A DNA stretch of 64,000 bases from contig CALKFG010000003.1 in NCBI GenBank assembly GCA_938084575.1, positions 177,595-241,594 of the forward strand, given 5' to 3'. Below are positions 21,222-30,033 of this stretch, piece after piece. The notes under the pieces were generated by a model. The model was not told where the DNA came from. It was given only the letters and a program-made list of their open reading frames with translations, and did not search any database. The position numbers and the translations under genes were made by a program. Each line of letters opens with the position of its first letter. Position 1 is the stretch's first letter. This DNA comes from an uncultured Hyphomonadaceae bacterium (GTDB lineage: Bacteria > Pseudomonadota > Alphaproteobacteria > Caulobacterales > Hyphomonadaceae).

Positions 21222-23906
21222 ATGGCCGAGACCGCACAGGCAGAAACCAAATGGGTCTACTCCTTTGGCGGCGGAGGATCCGACGGCGATGCATCCCTGA
21301 AGAATCTTCTCGGGGGCAAGGGCGCCAATCTGGCCGAAATGGCCACTTTGGGCTTGCCAGTCCCGCCCGGTTTCACCCTCTCGACGGAAGTTTGTACGGC
21401 ATATTATGATCTCGGCCAGGCCTATCCCGCGGGTCTTCGCGACCAGGTAGACGCGGCGCTGGATGCGCTGGAAGGCAAGACGGGCAAGGTGTTTGGTGAT
21501 GCCGAAAACCCTTTGCTGGTGTCGGTCCGGTCCGGTGCTCGGGCCTCGATGCCGGGCATGATGGATACCGTGCTCAATCTGGGGCTGTCAGACACCACGG
21601 TCGCGGGACTGGCGGCCAAGGCAGGAGACCGGTTTGCCTACGATTCCTACAGGCGCTTCATCCAGATGTATTCGAATGTCGTGATGGGCCTCAGCCATGA
21701 TACTTTTGAATACATCCTCGATGATCACAAGGAACGTCAGGGACTCGATCTTGATACCCAGATGACGGCCGGGGACTGGAAAGACATTGTCAGTCAGTAC
21801 AAGGCGGCCGTTCTGAAAGAACTTGGTATGCCCTTTCCTGATGATGCCCGCGAGCAGCTTTGGGGCGCCATCAGCGCCGTCTTTGGCAGCTGGATGAATG
21901 ACCGCGCGATCCTCTACCGCAAGTTGAACGATATCCCCCAGGCCTGGGGCACCGCTGTAAACGTCCAGTCCATGGTGTTCGGCAATATGGGTGAGAGTTC
22001 AGCGACCGGTGTCGCCTTTACCCGCGACCCGTCCACCGGTGATCCGGCATTTTACGGCGAATTCCTGACCAATGCGCAGGGGGAAGATGTCGTGGCCGGG
22101 ATCAGGACGCCGGCGCCGATATCGCGTCAGCGGGCGGATGAGCTGAAGTCGGATGAAGCGCCCCTCGAAGAGGTGATGCCTGCCGTCTACAAGGAGCTGG
22201 TCGAGGTCGCCAACACGCTTGAGGCCCACTATCGCGATATGCAGGATATTGAGTTCACGGTTGAAGATAACCGGCTGTATATGCTGCAGACGCGGACCGG
22301 CAAACGCACAGCGGCTGCCGCGCTCAAGATCGCTGTTGACATGAAGGAAGACGGGTTGATCACGGAGGAGGAGGCCGTCCTCCGGCTCGAGCCAAGGCAA
22401 CTCGATCAGCTGCTCCACCCGATGATTTCGGATTCGGCGGTCCGGGACGTTATCGTCACCGGCCTTCCGGCCAGTCCAGGTGCAGCGGTCGGCGAGGTCG
22501 TGTTCAGCAGCGATGAAGCCGCCCGGCTTGCGGAGGCGGGGCGGGCTGTCATTCTCGTGCGGATTGAGACCAGCCCGGAAGATATTCACGGCATGCACGC
22601 CGCGAAGGCGATTGTCACCGCCCGTGGCGGCATGACCTCACACGCGGCAGTGGTCGCGCGCGGCATGGGGCGTCCCTGTGTCTGTGGCGCTGGCTCACTG
22701 CAGATCAATTATGCAGAAGGCGAGGTGCGCGTGGGCGGCCGGGTCGTGAAGAAGGGCGATGTGATCACGGTCGACGGGGCTGCAGGACAAGTCCTCGCAG
22801 GCTCTGTGGAGATGCGCCAGCCGGACCTGTCGGGAGATTTTGGCAAGCTGATGAGCTGGGCCGACAAGGTGCGGCGCCTTCGGGTGCGCGCCAATGCCGA
22901 AACACCGGATGATGTGAAGGTTGCCCGCGATTTCGGTGCAGAAGGGATCGGTCTGTGCCGGACCGAGCACATGTTCTTCGACAGCACGCGGATCCCGGTT
23001 GTCCGGTCGATGATTCTGGCTGGCACCCAGGCAGGACGTGTCGACGCGCTGAACAAGCTGTTACCGATGCAGCGGGCCGACTTCCTCGAGATTTTCCGGA
23101 TCATGGCGGATCGCCCGTGTACCATTCGCCTGCTCGATCCGCCGCTGCATGAATTTATGCCGCACAGCGAGAACGAGATTGAAGATGTTGCGGCTGCGTC
23201 CGGTATTGATCCTGCAGATGTCCGCGCCAGTATTGATGCCTTGCATGAAAGCAACCCGATGCTGGGCCATCGTGGCTGTCGCCTCGGCATTACCTATCCT
23301 GAAATCTATGAAATGCAGGCACGGGCTATTTTCGAGGCGGCCGTGGCCTTTGCCAAGGAAACCGGACAGAAGCCAGAGCCAGAGGTGATGATCCCGCTGG
23401 TCGCCACCCGTCAGGAATTCGACATTCTCAAGACCGTTGTTGACCGGGCGGCCGCCGCCGTGTTTGAGGAGACAGGGACCCAGCTGGATTACCTTGTCGG
23501 CACAATGATTGAACTTCCCCGCGCCGCGCTGCGGGCAGGCGATATTGCAGAGACTGCGGAATTCTTTTCTTTCGGAACCAATGACCTTACCCAGACCACA
23601 TTGGGGATTTCCCGGGATGATGCCGGTCGTTTTCTGAGCGCTTATGAGGCCCAGGGAATTTATGAAAAGGATCCTTTTGTGACGATCGATCAGGACGGCG
23701 TTGGAGAGCTTGTACGGCTGGCCACAGAGCGCGGTCGGGCCGCGCGTGCCGATATCAAGCTGGGCATTTGCGGTGAACATGGTGGCGACCCTGCTTCCAT
23801 TCAGTTTTGCGAGTCGATCGGCCTGAATTATGTGTCCTGCTCGCCCTACCGGGTCCCCATTGCCCGGCTCGCGGCCGCTCATGCCGCTCTGTCGCATCGG
23901 GACTGA
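21222..23906 (+). CDS. ppdK: Pyruvate, phosphate dikinase
   Basis: LLGGKGANLAEMATLGLPVPPGFTLSTEVC; TARGGMTSHAAVVARGMGRPCVCG; EGIGLCRTEHMFF; FFSFGTNDLTQTTLGISRDD. Confidence 0.98.
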   Translation: MAETAQAETKWVYSFGGGGSDGDASLKNLLGGKGANLAEMATLGLPVPPGFTLSTEVCTAYYDLGQAYPAGLRDQVDAALDALEGKTGKVFGDAENPLLVSVRSGARASMPGMMDTVLNLGLSDTTVAGLAAKAGDRFAYDSYRRFIQMYSNVVMGLSHDTFEYILDDHKERQGLDLDTQMTAGDWKDIVSQYKAAVLKELGMPFPDDAREQLWGAISAVFGSWMNDRAILYRKLNDIPQAWGTAVNVQSMVFGNMGESSATGVAFTRDPSTGDPAFYGEFLTNAQGEDVVAGIRTPAPISRQRADELKSDEAPLEEVMPAVYKELVEVANTLEAHYRDMQDIEFTVEDNRLYMLQTRTGKRTAAAALKIAVDMKEDGLITEEEAVLRLEPRQLDQLLHPMISDSAVRDVIVTGLPASPGAAVGEVVFSSDEAARLAEAGRAVILVRIETSPEDIHGMHAAKAIVTARGGMTSHAAVVARGMGRPCVCGAGSLQINYAEGEVRVGGRVVKKGDVITVDGAAGQVLAGSVEMRQPDLSGDFGKLMSWADKVRRLRVRANAETPDDVKVARDFGAEGIGLCRTEHMFFDSTRIPVVRSMILAGTQAGRVDALNKLLPMQRADFLEIFRIMADRPCTIRLLDPPLHEFMPHSENEIEDVAAASGIDPADVRASIDALHESNPMLGHRGCRLGITYPEIYEMQARAIFEAAVAFAKETGQKPEPEVMIPLVATRQEFDILKTVVDRAAAAVFEETGTQLDYLVGTMIELPRAALRAGDIAETAEFFSFGTNDLTQTTLGISRDDAGRFLSAYEAQGIYEKDPFVTIDQDGVGELVRLATERGRAARADIKLGICGEHGGDPASIQFCESIGLNYVSCSPYRVPIARLAAAHAALSHRD

Positions 23907-24288
23907 GGGGAGGTCGCACTCCGCTTTCGTTGCCATGATGTGTTGCTGTAATGCAACACCTGACTGCGTCACGGTTGTCGGGGTATTTCTGTAAATTGAA
24001 TCGAAACCGTAATAAAATCGGGGTGTTGCTTCCTCAAGTGGCGCGCGCTTGCCGATTTTCCTCGCCTCCTGGCCACGTCGGGAGGGCAAAAACGGCTGGC
24101 TTAATCGCGTCCAAAGATTGATTTTTTGCTGTCGTGTCAAATATGGAGCAACAACCAACGCGTAGATTGGGTGATGACGAAACAGGACCGACGCTGGCTT
24201 CAGGCTTGCATGAGTGGTCGGCATGTGGATGCGCAGGGAACAGGCAGCAATGACAGCTTACAGGCCCCAGTTTCGGACGGGCGCCTCC

Positions 24289-25338
24289 ATGACAATGACG
24301 ATACGGCATTGGTGGAGAGCTTTGTCGCGGGACCGTCGCAGGACGGTTCTCGGGCGCGCCACGGCGAGCCTCGGTGCCTTTGGCCTCTTCGCAGCCGGCC
24401 TGCCGGCCGTCTCCGATCTGAATGCCGAACGGCTGGATGATCAGAGATTTCGGATCAATAGCGAGCGCCTGGCGTCGACCAATGATGCCGGCCATGTCAT
24501 GCGGACTGACCCGTTCTCTCCGGAACTCTTGCAGCATAGCTGGCTGAGATCGGTAGAATACTCTTTTGCGCGCGATCCCGTCTCTGCAGTGAGCCCCTTG
24601 GCCGCCATGGAACGTGACCAGGCCGCGCTTGACGGGCTGAGACGGTTTGACCGCCTGCACACGGCACGTGCGGAGGACATGTCGCAACAGACACAATGCC
24701 TTGCCGAGGCCGTGTATTATGAAGCCCGCAGCGAAAGTTTGTTTGGCCAGATCAGCGTTGCAGAGGTGATTTACAATCGCGTCCGGGACCACCGTTTCCC
24801 GGACACGATATGTGACGTTGTTTATCAGGGCTCGACCCGCACCACGGGATGCCAGTTTACCTTTACCTGCGATGGCGCCCTGAACCGAGAACCGCGCGGC
24901 TGGCGCTGGGAGCAGGCGCAGACGGTTGCCTCGCATGTTTTGCTGGAGCTGAACGAACCTTTGACGGCTGGGGCGACGCATTATCATGCGACTTATGTCG
25001 ATCCGGTTTGGAATTCGGGTTTGATCCGGACCAAGAAAATTGGTCGCCACATCTTTTACCGGTTCCCACGGGGGGCAGAATGGTCGTTTGCCAAGGCGCG
25101 CCAGCGAGACCGTTTGGCTCGGCGCCGAGCCGGTCTGGCCAGTCTGACGTCCGGCGCCCCGGCGGACGAGGTCAGCGTGATCCGTTTGCCCTCAGAGGCC
25201 ATGCATGGGGACGAAACAACCCCGTCCGTGATCAGCTCAATCCCGACCGAACGGCCGGCCAGTGAGCGCGCCGAAGATGATGACGCGATCCAAATCAGCG
25301 CGTTTGAACCCAATGCCAGTGCTGCGCCGGTGACCTGA
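24289..25338 (+). CDS. Cell wall hydrolase, SleB-like catalytic domain
   Basis: QCLAEAVYYEARSESLFGQISVAEVIYNRVRDHRFPDTICDVVYQG...CQFTFTCDG...ATHYHATYVDPVW; start uncertain (ORF opens at 24214). Confidence 0.9.
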   Translation: MTMTIRHWWRALSRDRRRTVLGRATASLGAFGLFAAGLPAVSDLNAERLDDQRFRINSERLASTNDAGHVMRTDPFSPELLQHSWLRSVEYSFARDPVSAVSPLAAMERDQAALDGLRRFDRLHTARAEDMSQQTQCLAEAVYYEARSESLFGQISVAEVIYNRVRDHRFPDTICDVVYQGSTRTTGCQFTFTCDGALNREPRGWRWEQAQTVASHVLLELNEPLTAGATHYHATYVDPVWNSGLIRTKKIGRHIFYRFPRGAEWSFAKARQRDRLARRRAGLASLTSGAPADEVSVIRLPSEAMHGDETTPSVISSIPTERPASERAEDDDAIQISAFEPNASAAPVT

Positions 25339-25345
25339 AAGGTCA
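25331..25345. terminator. Short perfect hairpin spanning both stop codons of convergent SleB-like gene and nadC
   Basis: TGACCT-GAA-AGGTCA; + stop at 25336-25338, - stop at 25343-25345; no T-run, so terminator function is unproven. Confidence 0.35.
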
Positions 25346-26197
25346 GCTGGTCGTTATATCCAGTCCAAGATCGAAATTTGGCGCTGAGTGTGTCAGGGCT
25401 CCGACCGAAATATAGTCGACTCCAGTTTCTGCGATGGCCGCAATCCGGTCCAGCGTAATGCCGCCGCTGGCCTCTGTCAGGCATTGCCCGTCAATCATGC
25501 TCACGGCCGTGTGCAACTGCTCGGGCGACATGTTGTCGAGCAAGACGGCATGAGGCTTGTGGCGCAGGGCTTCGGACAGCTGATCGAGCGTATCCACTTC
25601 GATTTCGATCATCCGCAGGTGGCCGGCATAAGCCTTTGCGCGGTCCAGCGCCGTGGCGATCGACCCGCTGGCGGCAATGTGATTGTCTTTGATGAGAATG
25701 GCATCGTCGAGGCCATAGCGGTGAGAGGTGCCTCCGCCACAGCGAACGGCTCGTTTCTCCAGCGCGCGATGTCCGGGGGTCGTTTTCCGGGTGCAGACAA
25801 TTTTAGCGTGGGTATGAGAGACGCGGTCTGTGTAAGTGCGCGTCAGCGTGGCAATGCCGGACAACCGTCCGAGGAAGTTCAGTACGGTACGCTCGGCAAT
25901 CAGAATAGACCGCGCTGACCCCGACAGCGTGGCGACGCTTTGCCCGGGCGTCACCGCTTCGCCATCCCCGGCCAGGATCTCTATCTGCACTGAAGGGTCC
26001 ACCAGTTTCAAACTGTAGCGGGCCGCGTCCAGTCCGGCCAGAACCCCGTGGCCTCGCGCGATGATATGGGCGGTCAGCTGCAGGGTCTCCGGCAATATCG
26101 CATCGCTGGTCAGGTCCCCGGCGCGACCAAGGTCCTCGCTCAGAGCCAGGCGAACGATCGGGTCGAGAATAATGTCGGGAAGAGGGGGCGGGGTCAT
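25343..26197 (-). CDS. nadC: Nicotinate-nucleotide pyrophosphorylase (carboxylating)
   Basis: CTRKTTPGHRALEKRAVRCGGGTSHRYGLDDAILIKDNH; EIEVDTLDQ. Confidence 0.97.
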   Translation of the reverse strand: MTPPPLPDIILDPIVRLALSEDLGRAGDLTSDAILPETLQLTAHIIARGHGVLAGLDAARYSLKLVDPSVQIEILAGDGEAVTPGQSVATLSGSARSILIAERTVLNFLGRLSGIATLTRTYTDRVSHTHAKIVCTRKTTPGHRALEKRAVRCGGGTSHRYGLDDAILIKDNHIAASGSIATALDRAKAYAGHLRMIEIEVDTLDQLSEALRHKPHAVLLDNMSPEQLHTAVSMIDGQCLTEASGGITLDRIAAIAETGVDYISVGALTHSAPNFDLGLDITTS

Positions 26198-27750
26198 GCT
26201 GTAAGTTCACTCTCTGTCTGGCGGACGGCCTCGGCTTGGAGGAAGGTGCGCTGGGCGGTCTGGGACGTATCGGGAAAATCAGCGCGGTAATGCCCACCGC
26301 GGCTTTCTTCCCGGTTGAATGCGGCTTCGGCCATCAAGTGCGCCGTGATCAATTCACGCGCCGGGCCATAAGTCTCGCGCAGCCTGGCAATATCAGCTCT
26401 CAGCTCTGTCAGACCGGTCCGATGGCGGATGACGCCACAATGACGTGCCATACTCTCGCGCAGGGTTTGCAGGGGGGCATCCGGCAGATCGGACGACACC
26501 CGGCTGCGGCTGGCCCGTAAGGCGCGGCGATCACTGTCGCGCAGCCGATCGGCAATTCGTGCCGCCATAACGACGGCTTCGAGCAGAGAGTTGGACGCGA
26601 GCCGGTTGGCGCCATGTGCGCCGGTGCTGGCGCATTCTCCGCACACGCTGAGGCCGTCCAGGCTGGCTTTTCCCCAGATGTCGGAGAGAATGCCCCCCAT
26701 ATGATAATGCATCGCCGGTGCGACGGGAATAGGCTGGTATTGGGGATCAATTCCGGCCCGTTGGCAGGCGCCAAAGACAGTGGGGAAATGCTGGCGGATG
26801 GCGCCGCCGATCGCGTCGCGCGTATCGAGGAAGACCTTTCTTCCCGCCAGGATTTCGGCGTGGATGGCGCGGGCGACCTGGTCGCGCGGTGCCAGTTCAC
26901 TGTCCGGATGATAGTCGGCCATGAACGCGGCGCCGGTTTCATTGATCAGGATCGCGCCTTCACCCCGCAGCGCCTCCGTCGCGAGAGGGGCTGGATCGAG
27001 CCCGACATCCATTGCGGTGGGGTGAAACTGTACGAATTCGGGATCTGCAATCACCGCGCCGGTTTCGAAGGCCATGGCCAGTGCTTCGCCGCGGGCCCCG
27101 GACGGATTGGTCGTTACGCGAAACAATCCGCCGGACCCGCCGGTGCACAATATGGTTTCAGGAGCCGGGCACGCGCGGAGCTGTTGGTCTCTGCTTTTTA
27201 AAATGGCACCACAGATCCTGCCCTGGTCGTCCTGAAGCAAAGCAGCGGCACTGGCATTCTCGATCAGATCAATGTGCTCGGACTGGCGGACCGCGCGGGT
27301 CAGAGCGTCCATAATCGCCCGACCGGCCAGATCACCCGCGACACGTGCGACCCGAGGGTGAGAGTGGGCCGCTTCGAGGGACAGGGCCAGATCGCCGCTC
27401 GGGGTCCGGTCGAACGGAACGCCAAGGGCGATCAGGTCTCGGACACGGGCGGGTCCTTCGGATGCAATCAGCTGGGCGATAACCGGATCAACCAGGCCGG
27501 CACCGGCGGCCACGGTATCGGCGGCGTGCTGTTCCACGCTGTCATGTGGATGCAGCGCGGCCGCGAGACCGCCTTGCGCCCAGGCAGACGAGGCCGCCTG
27601 TCCCAGCGGTGCGGGGGTCACAATTGTGCAGGCCCGGGGGGCCAGGCGCAGGGCGAGAAAGAGACCCGCAAGTCCGGCACCGAGAATCAGAACGCGGTTG
27701 GTGTCGCGACCAGACTGGGCCACTTGGGAAATCACCCTGGTCGACGGCAT
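26194..27750 (-). CDS. nadB: L-aspartate oxidase
   Basis: ILGAGLAGLFLALRL; SSAWAQGGLAAALHPHDS; HYHMGGI; GECASTGAHGANRLASNSLLEAVV. Confidence 0.97.
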   Translation of the reverse strand: MPSTRVISQVAQSGRDTNRVLILGAGLAGLFLALRLAPRACTIVTPAPLGQAASSAWAQGGLAAALHPHDSVEQHAADTVAAGAGLVDPVIAQLIASEGPARVRDLIALGVPFDRTPSGDLALSLEAAHSHPRVARVAGDLAGRAIMDALTRAVRQSEHIDLIENASAAALLQDDQGRICGAILKSRDQQLRACPAPETILCTGGSGGLFRVTTNPSGARGEALAMAFETGAVIADPEFVQFHPTAMDVGLDPAPLATEALRGEGAILINETGAAFMADYHPDSELAPRDQVARAIHAEILAGRKVFLDTRDAIGGAIRQHFPTVFGACQRAGIDPQYQPIPVAPAMHYHMGGILSDIWGKASLDGLSVCGECASTGAHGANRLASNSLLEAVVMAARIADRLRDSDRRALRASRSRVSSDLPDAPLQTLRESMARHCGVIRHRTGLTELRADIARLRETYGPARELITAHLMAEAAFNREESRGGHYRADFPDTSQTAQRTFLQAEAVRQTESELTA

Positions 27751-28199
27751 CAGGAAATACCTTCAATCGCCCGGCGAAACAGAACCGGGGCGGTCGCCGC
27801 CGAGATCAGCGCCCCGTACATCAACGACGCGTCCTGTATGGTGAGGTTGAAATTATCGGGGACATAAATGAGGTCATCTGTCTTTTGTTCCAGAACCTGG
27901 TCAATTGTCGAGCGGACGGTCAGCTGCTTGCCGAAGCGACGCGCATGACATGACTGGACGACCACGCTGCGTCCCCACATGGCACACATCTCGACAGCCG
28001 TCAGTTCGCAGGCATAGCGGCCGCTGTCAGGATGGCTGGTGAGCTGCATGGTGCCTGTCATCAGGCATTGTCCATCGCGGTAGGGCTTGGTCTGAAAGGA
28101 CCATGATCCCAGCACGTCGAGCGGGTCGGTGGTCTGCGCCTGGGCTGTGGTAAGCCACATCATGGCGCCAATGCCTGACAGAAGGGGGCGCAGGGCCAT
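27750..28199 (-). CDS. Hypothetical secreted protein (AprI/Inh-like size), coupled to nadB
   Basis: Start MALRPLLSGIGAMMWLTTAQAQ (signal peptide); stop/start TGATG overlap with nadB. Confidence 0.65.
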   Translation of the reverse strand: MALRPLLSGIGAMMWLTTAQAQTTDPLDVLGSWSFQTKPYRDGQCLMTGTMQLTSHPDSGRYACELTAVEMCAMWGRSVVVQSCHARRFGKQLTVRSTIDQVLEQKTDDLIYVPDNFNLTIQDASLMYGALISAATAPVLFRRAIEGIS

Positions 28200-28272
28200 G
28201 ACGGTCTCCGATTTTTCCTGGCGCCACGACAGGTGGGCCCGCCTGGCGTGCGTCCAAAGGGCGCTGGAGGGG

Positions 28273-29412
28273 TTAAATGACCTCAATTTCCTTGGCCGCC
28301 AATCCCGTTCGAAACGCAAGCGGTGTCGACAGTTTCGGCAGGGCGAGCATCGCGTCAATGGCTGATTTAGCCCGCTGTCGTACCGCCTCGTCGATCTCAA
28401 CTTCATGGCGCATGTCGGTCAGGCAGGTATAAATGTTCTCGAGCGTGATCTGCTTCATGTGGGGGCACAAATTGCACGGACGCACAAATTCAACGTCCGG
28501 ATTTTCAGCGGCGACATTGTCACTCATCGAACACTCCGTCAGCAGGACAACTTTAGACGGGTTATGGTCCGACACGTAATGTGCAAGGGCGGCGGTCGAT
28601 CCGGCAAAATCCGAGACCTCCAGAACATCCGGCGGGCATTCGGGATGCGCCAGGATCATGACACCGGGATGGGCGTCACGCAGGGCCTGAACATCATCAG
28701 CTGAAAACAGTTCATGGACTTCGCAGGCCCCTGGCCAGGTGATGATGCGAATATCGGTCTGGCTGGCCACATTCCGCGCCAGATACTGGTCTGGCACCAG
28801 GATGACCGTGTCGGTATTCCAGTCCTTCGCGATTGCCTCGACCACCTGAACGGCGTTGGAACTGGTACAGGTGATGTGGCACTCTGCTTTGACGTCCGCC
28901 GTGGTGTTGACATAGGTGACAACGGGATAGGCGGGATATCGCTGCTTTATCAGGGCGACGTCCGCACCGGTAATGGAGCTGGCCAGCGAGCACCCGGCTT
29001 CAAGGCTGGGAATCAGCACAGTTTTCTCTGGAGCGAGCACTTTGGAGGTCTCGGCCATGAAGTGAACCCCGGCCTGGACGATAATGTCGGCGTCGACCTC
29101 GGCCGCCTCCCGGGCGAGCTGAAGGCTGTCGCCGCGAATATCCCCGACGAGACGAAAGATGTCCGGAGTCATGTAATTGTGGGCCAGGATCACGGCATTT
29201 TTTTCGGCCTTCAGCCGATTGATGGCCGCGACCAACGGCGCAATCGCCGGCCACTCCATGGGCGTGATGAAATCCGACGCCAATGGATAGAGGTGGTCGG
29301 TTTCGGCCTTGACCTGGCTGTTGTAGTCCAGCCCGCCGGGGCCATCCCGCGACGCACTGCGGCTCGGCGTTGGCGTTGGGCAGCCGGGGCCTGCATCAAT
29401 CAATCTGGCCAT
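28273..29412 (-). CDS. nadA: Quinolinate synthase
   Basis: NAVILAHNYMTPDI; VHFMAETSKVLAPEKTVLIPSLEAGCSLA; TCTSSNAVQVV; HPECPPDV; CNLCPHMKQITLENIY. Confidence 0.97.
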   Translation of the reverse strand: MARLIDAGPGCPTPTPSRSASRDGPGGLDYNSQVKAETDHLYPLASDFITPMEWPAIAPLVAAINRLKAEKNAVILAHNYMTPDIFRLVGDIRGDSLQLAREAAEVDADIIVQAGVHFMAETSKVLAPEKTVLIPSLEAGCSLASSITGADVALIKQRYPAYPVVTYVNTTADVKAECHITCTSSNAVQVVEAIAKDWNTDTVILVPDQYLARNVASQTDIRIITWPGACEVHELFSADDVQALRDAHPGVMILAHPECPPDVLEVSDFAGSTAALAHYVSDHNPSKVVLLTECSMSDNVAAENPDVEFVRPCNLCPHMKQITLENIYTCLTDMRHEVEIDEAVRQRAKSAIDAMLALPKLSTPLAFRTGLAAKEIEVI

Positions 29413-29427
29413 GTCTACACTCCTGTT

Positions 29428-29444
29428 ATGCTCTATTCGAGCAT
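29428..29444. promoter_or_regulatory. Candidate operator upstream of nadA, palindrome copy 1
   Basis: ATGCTC-TATTC-GAGCAT perfect 6-bp inverted repeat. Confidence 0.5.
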
Positions 29445-29498
29445 TAGTGGTCGGGATCTCCGCTCAGCGGGGTGCTCCTCTGACCCGGACAACAACTT

Positions 29499-29515
29499 AT
29501 GCTGAAACTGAGCAA
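29499..29515. promoter_or_regulatory. Candidate operator upstream of nadA, imperfect copy 2
   Basis: ATGCTGAAACTGAGCAA, matches copy 1 at ATGCT and GAGCA with identical spacing. Confidence 0.4.
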
Positions 29516-29602
29516 AAGGGGACATAGGGTCGCCGGCGGTATTTGGCAAGTCTGTTTCGGGTGCGCGTCTTGGCGGTGCCGCTGGTATTCTCGGTGCAGC
29601 GC

Positions 29603-29617
29603 TTAATCTCTGATTAA
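29603..29617. promoter_or_regulatory. Candidate CtrA box
   Basis: TTAA-TCTCTGA-TTAA, exact full TTAA-N7-TTAA. Confidence 0.5.
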
Positions 29618-29682
29618 TACAAAAAACCTTGCAACGGAACAAAACATGAATTTAAAACAAAATGGAACACAAGGAGAACAAT

Positions 29683-30018
29683 ATGCGTCAGATGAATTTT
29701 CGTGGATTGTCAGGGGAAGCTTATGGCTTCCGCCGTGTCGAACCCAATGCGCCTTGGGCCGCGGTGGCCGGTATCGCCCTTTTTGCGGCCCGTGGAACTT
29801 ATGGATGGCGGGTTGTGCGCGTCGCCAGTCTGCAGGGGAAGCTGCATGATGTGCAGCCAATCTGGGCTTTCGCCGATGCCCAGCGCTATGGGGCAAGGGC
29901 GGTGTTTATTCTGAATGAAAAGGATAGCGAGCGTCGCAGCAAAATCCTGGCAGACCTAACAGCGGGTCTTGATCCGGTGTGCGCGGACAACCGGACCGGT
30001 CAAGCCCTGGCGGCCTAA
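29683..30018 (+). CDS. Hypothetical small protein
   Basis: AAGGAG RBS 8-12 nt upstream of ATG; 111 aa; no family recognised. Confidence 0.6.
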   Translation: MRQMNFRGLSGEAYGFRRVEPNAPWAAVAGIALFAARGTYGWRVVRVASLQGKLHDVQPIWAFADAQRYGARAVFILNEKDSERRSKILADLTAGLDPVCADNRTGQALAA

Positions 30019-30033
30019 TTTGGTACGGCGAGC

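Noticed and set aside
23061-24224. 387-aa minus ORF reaching into the ppdK-SleB intergenic region
   Set aside because: Mostly antisense to ppdK; no recognisable family.
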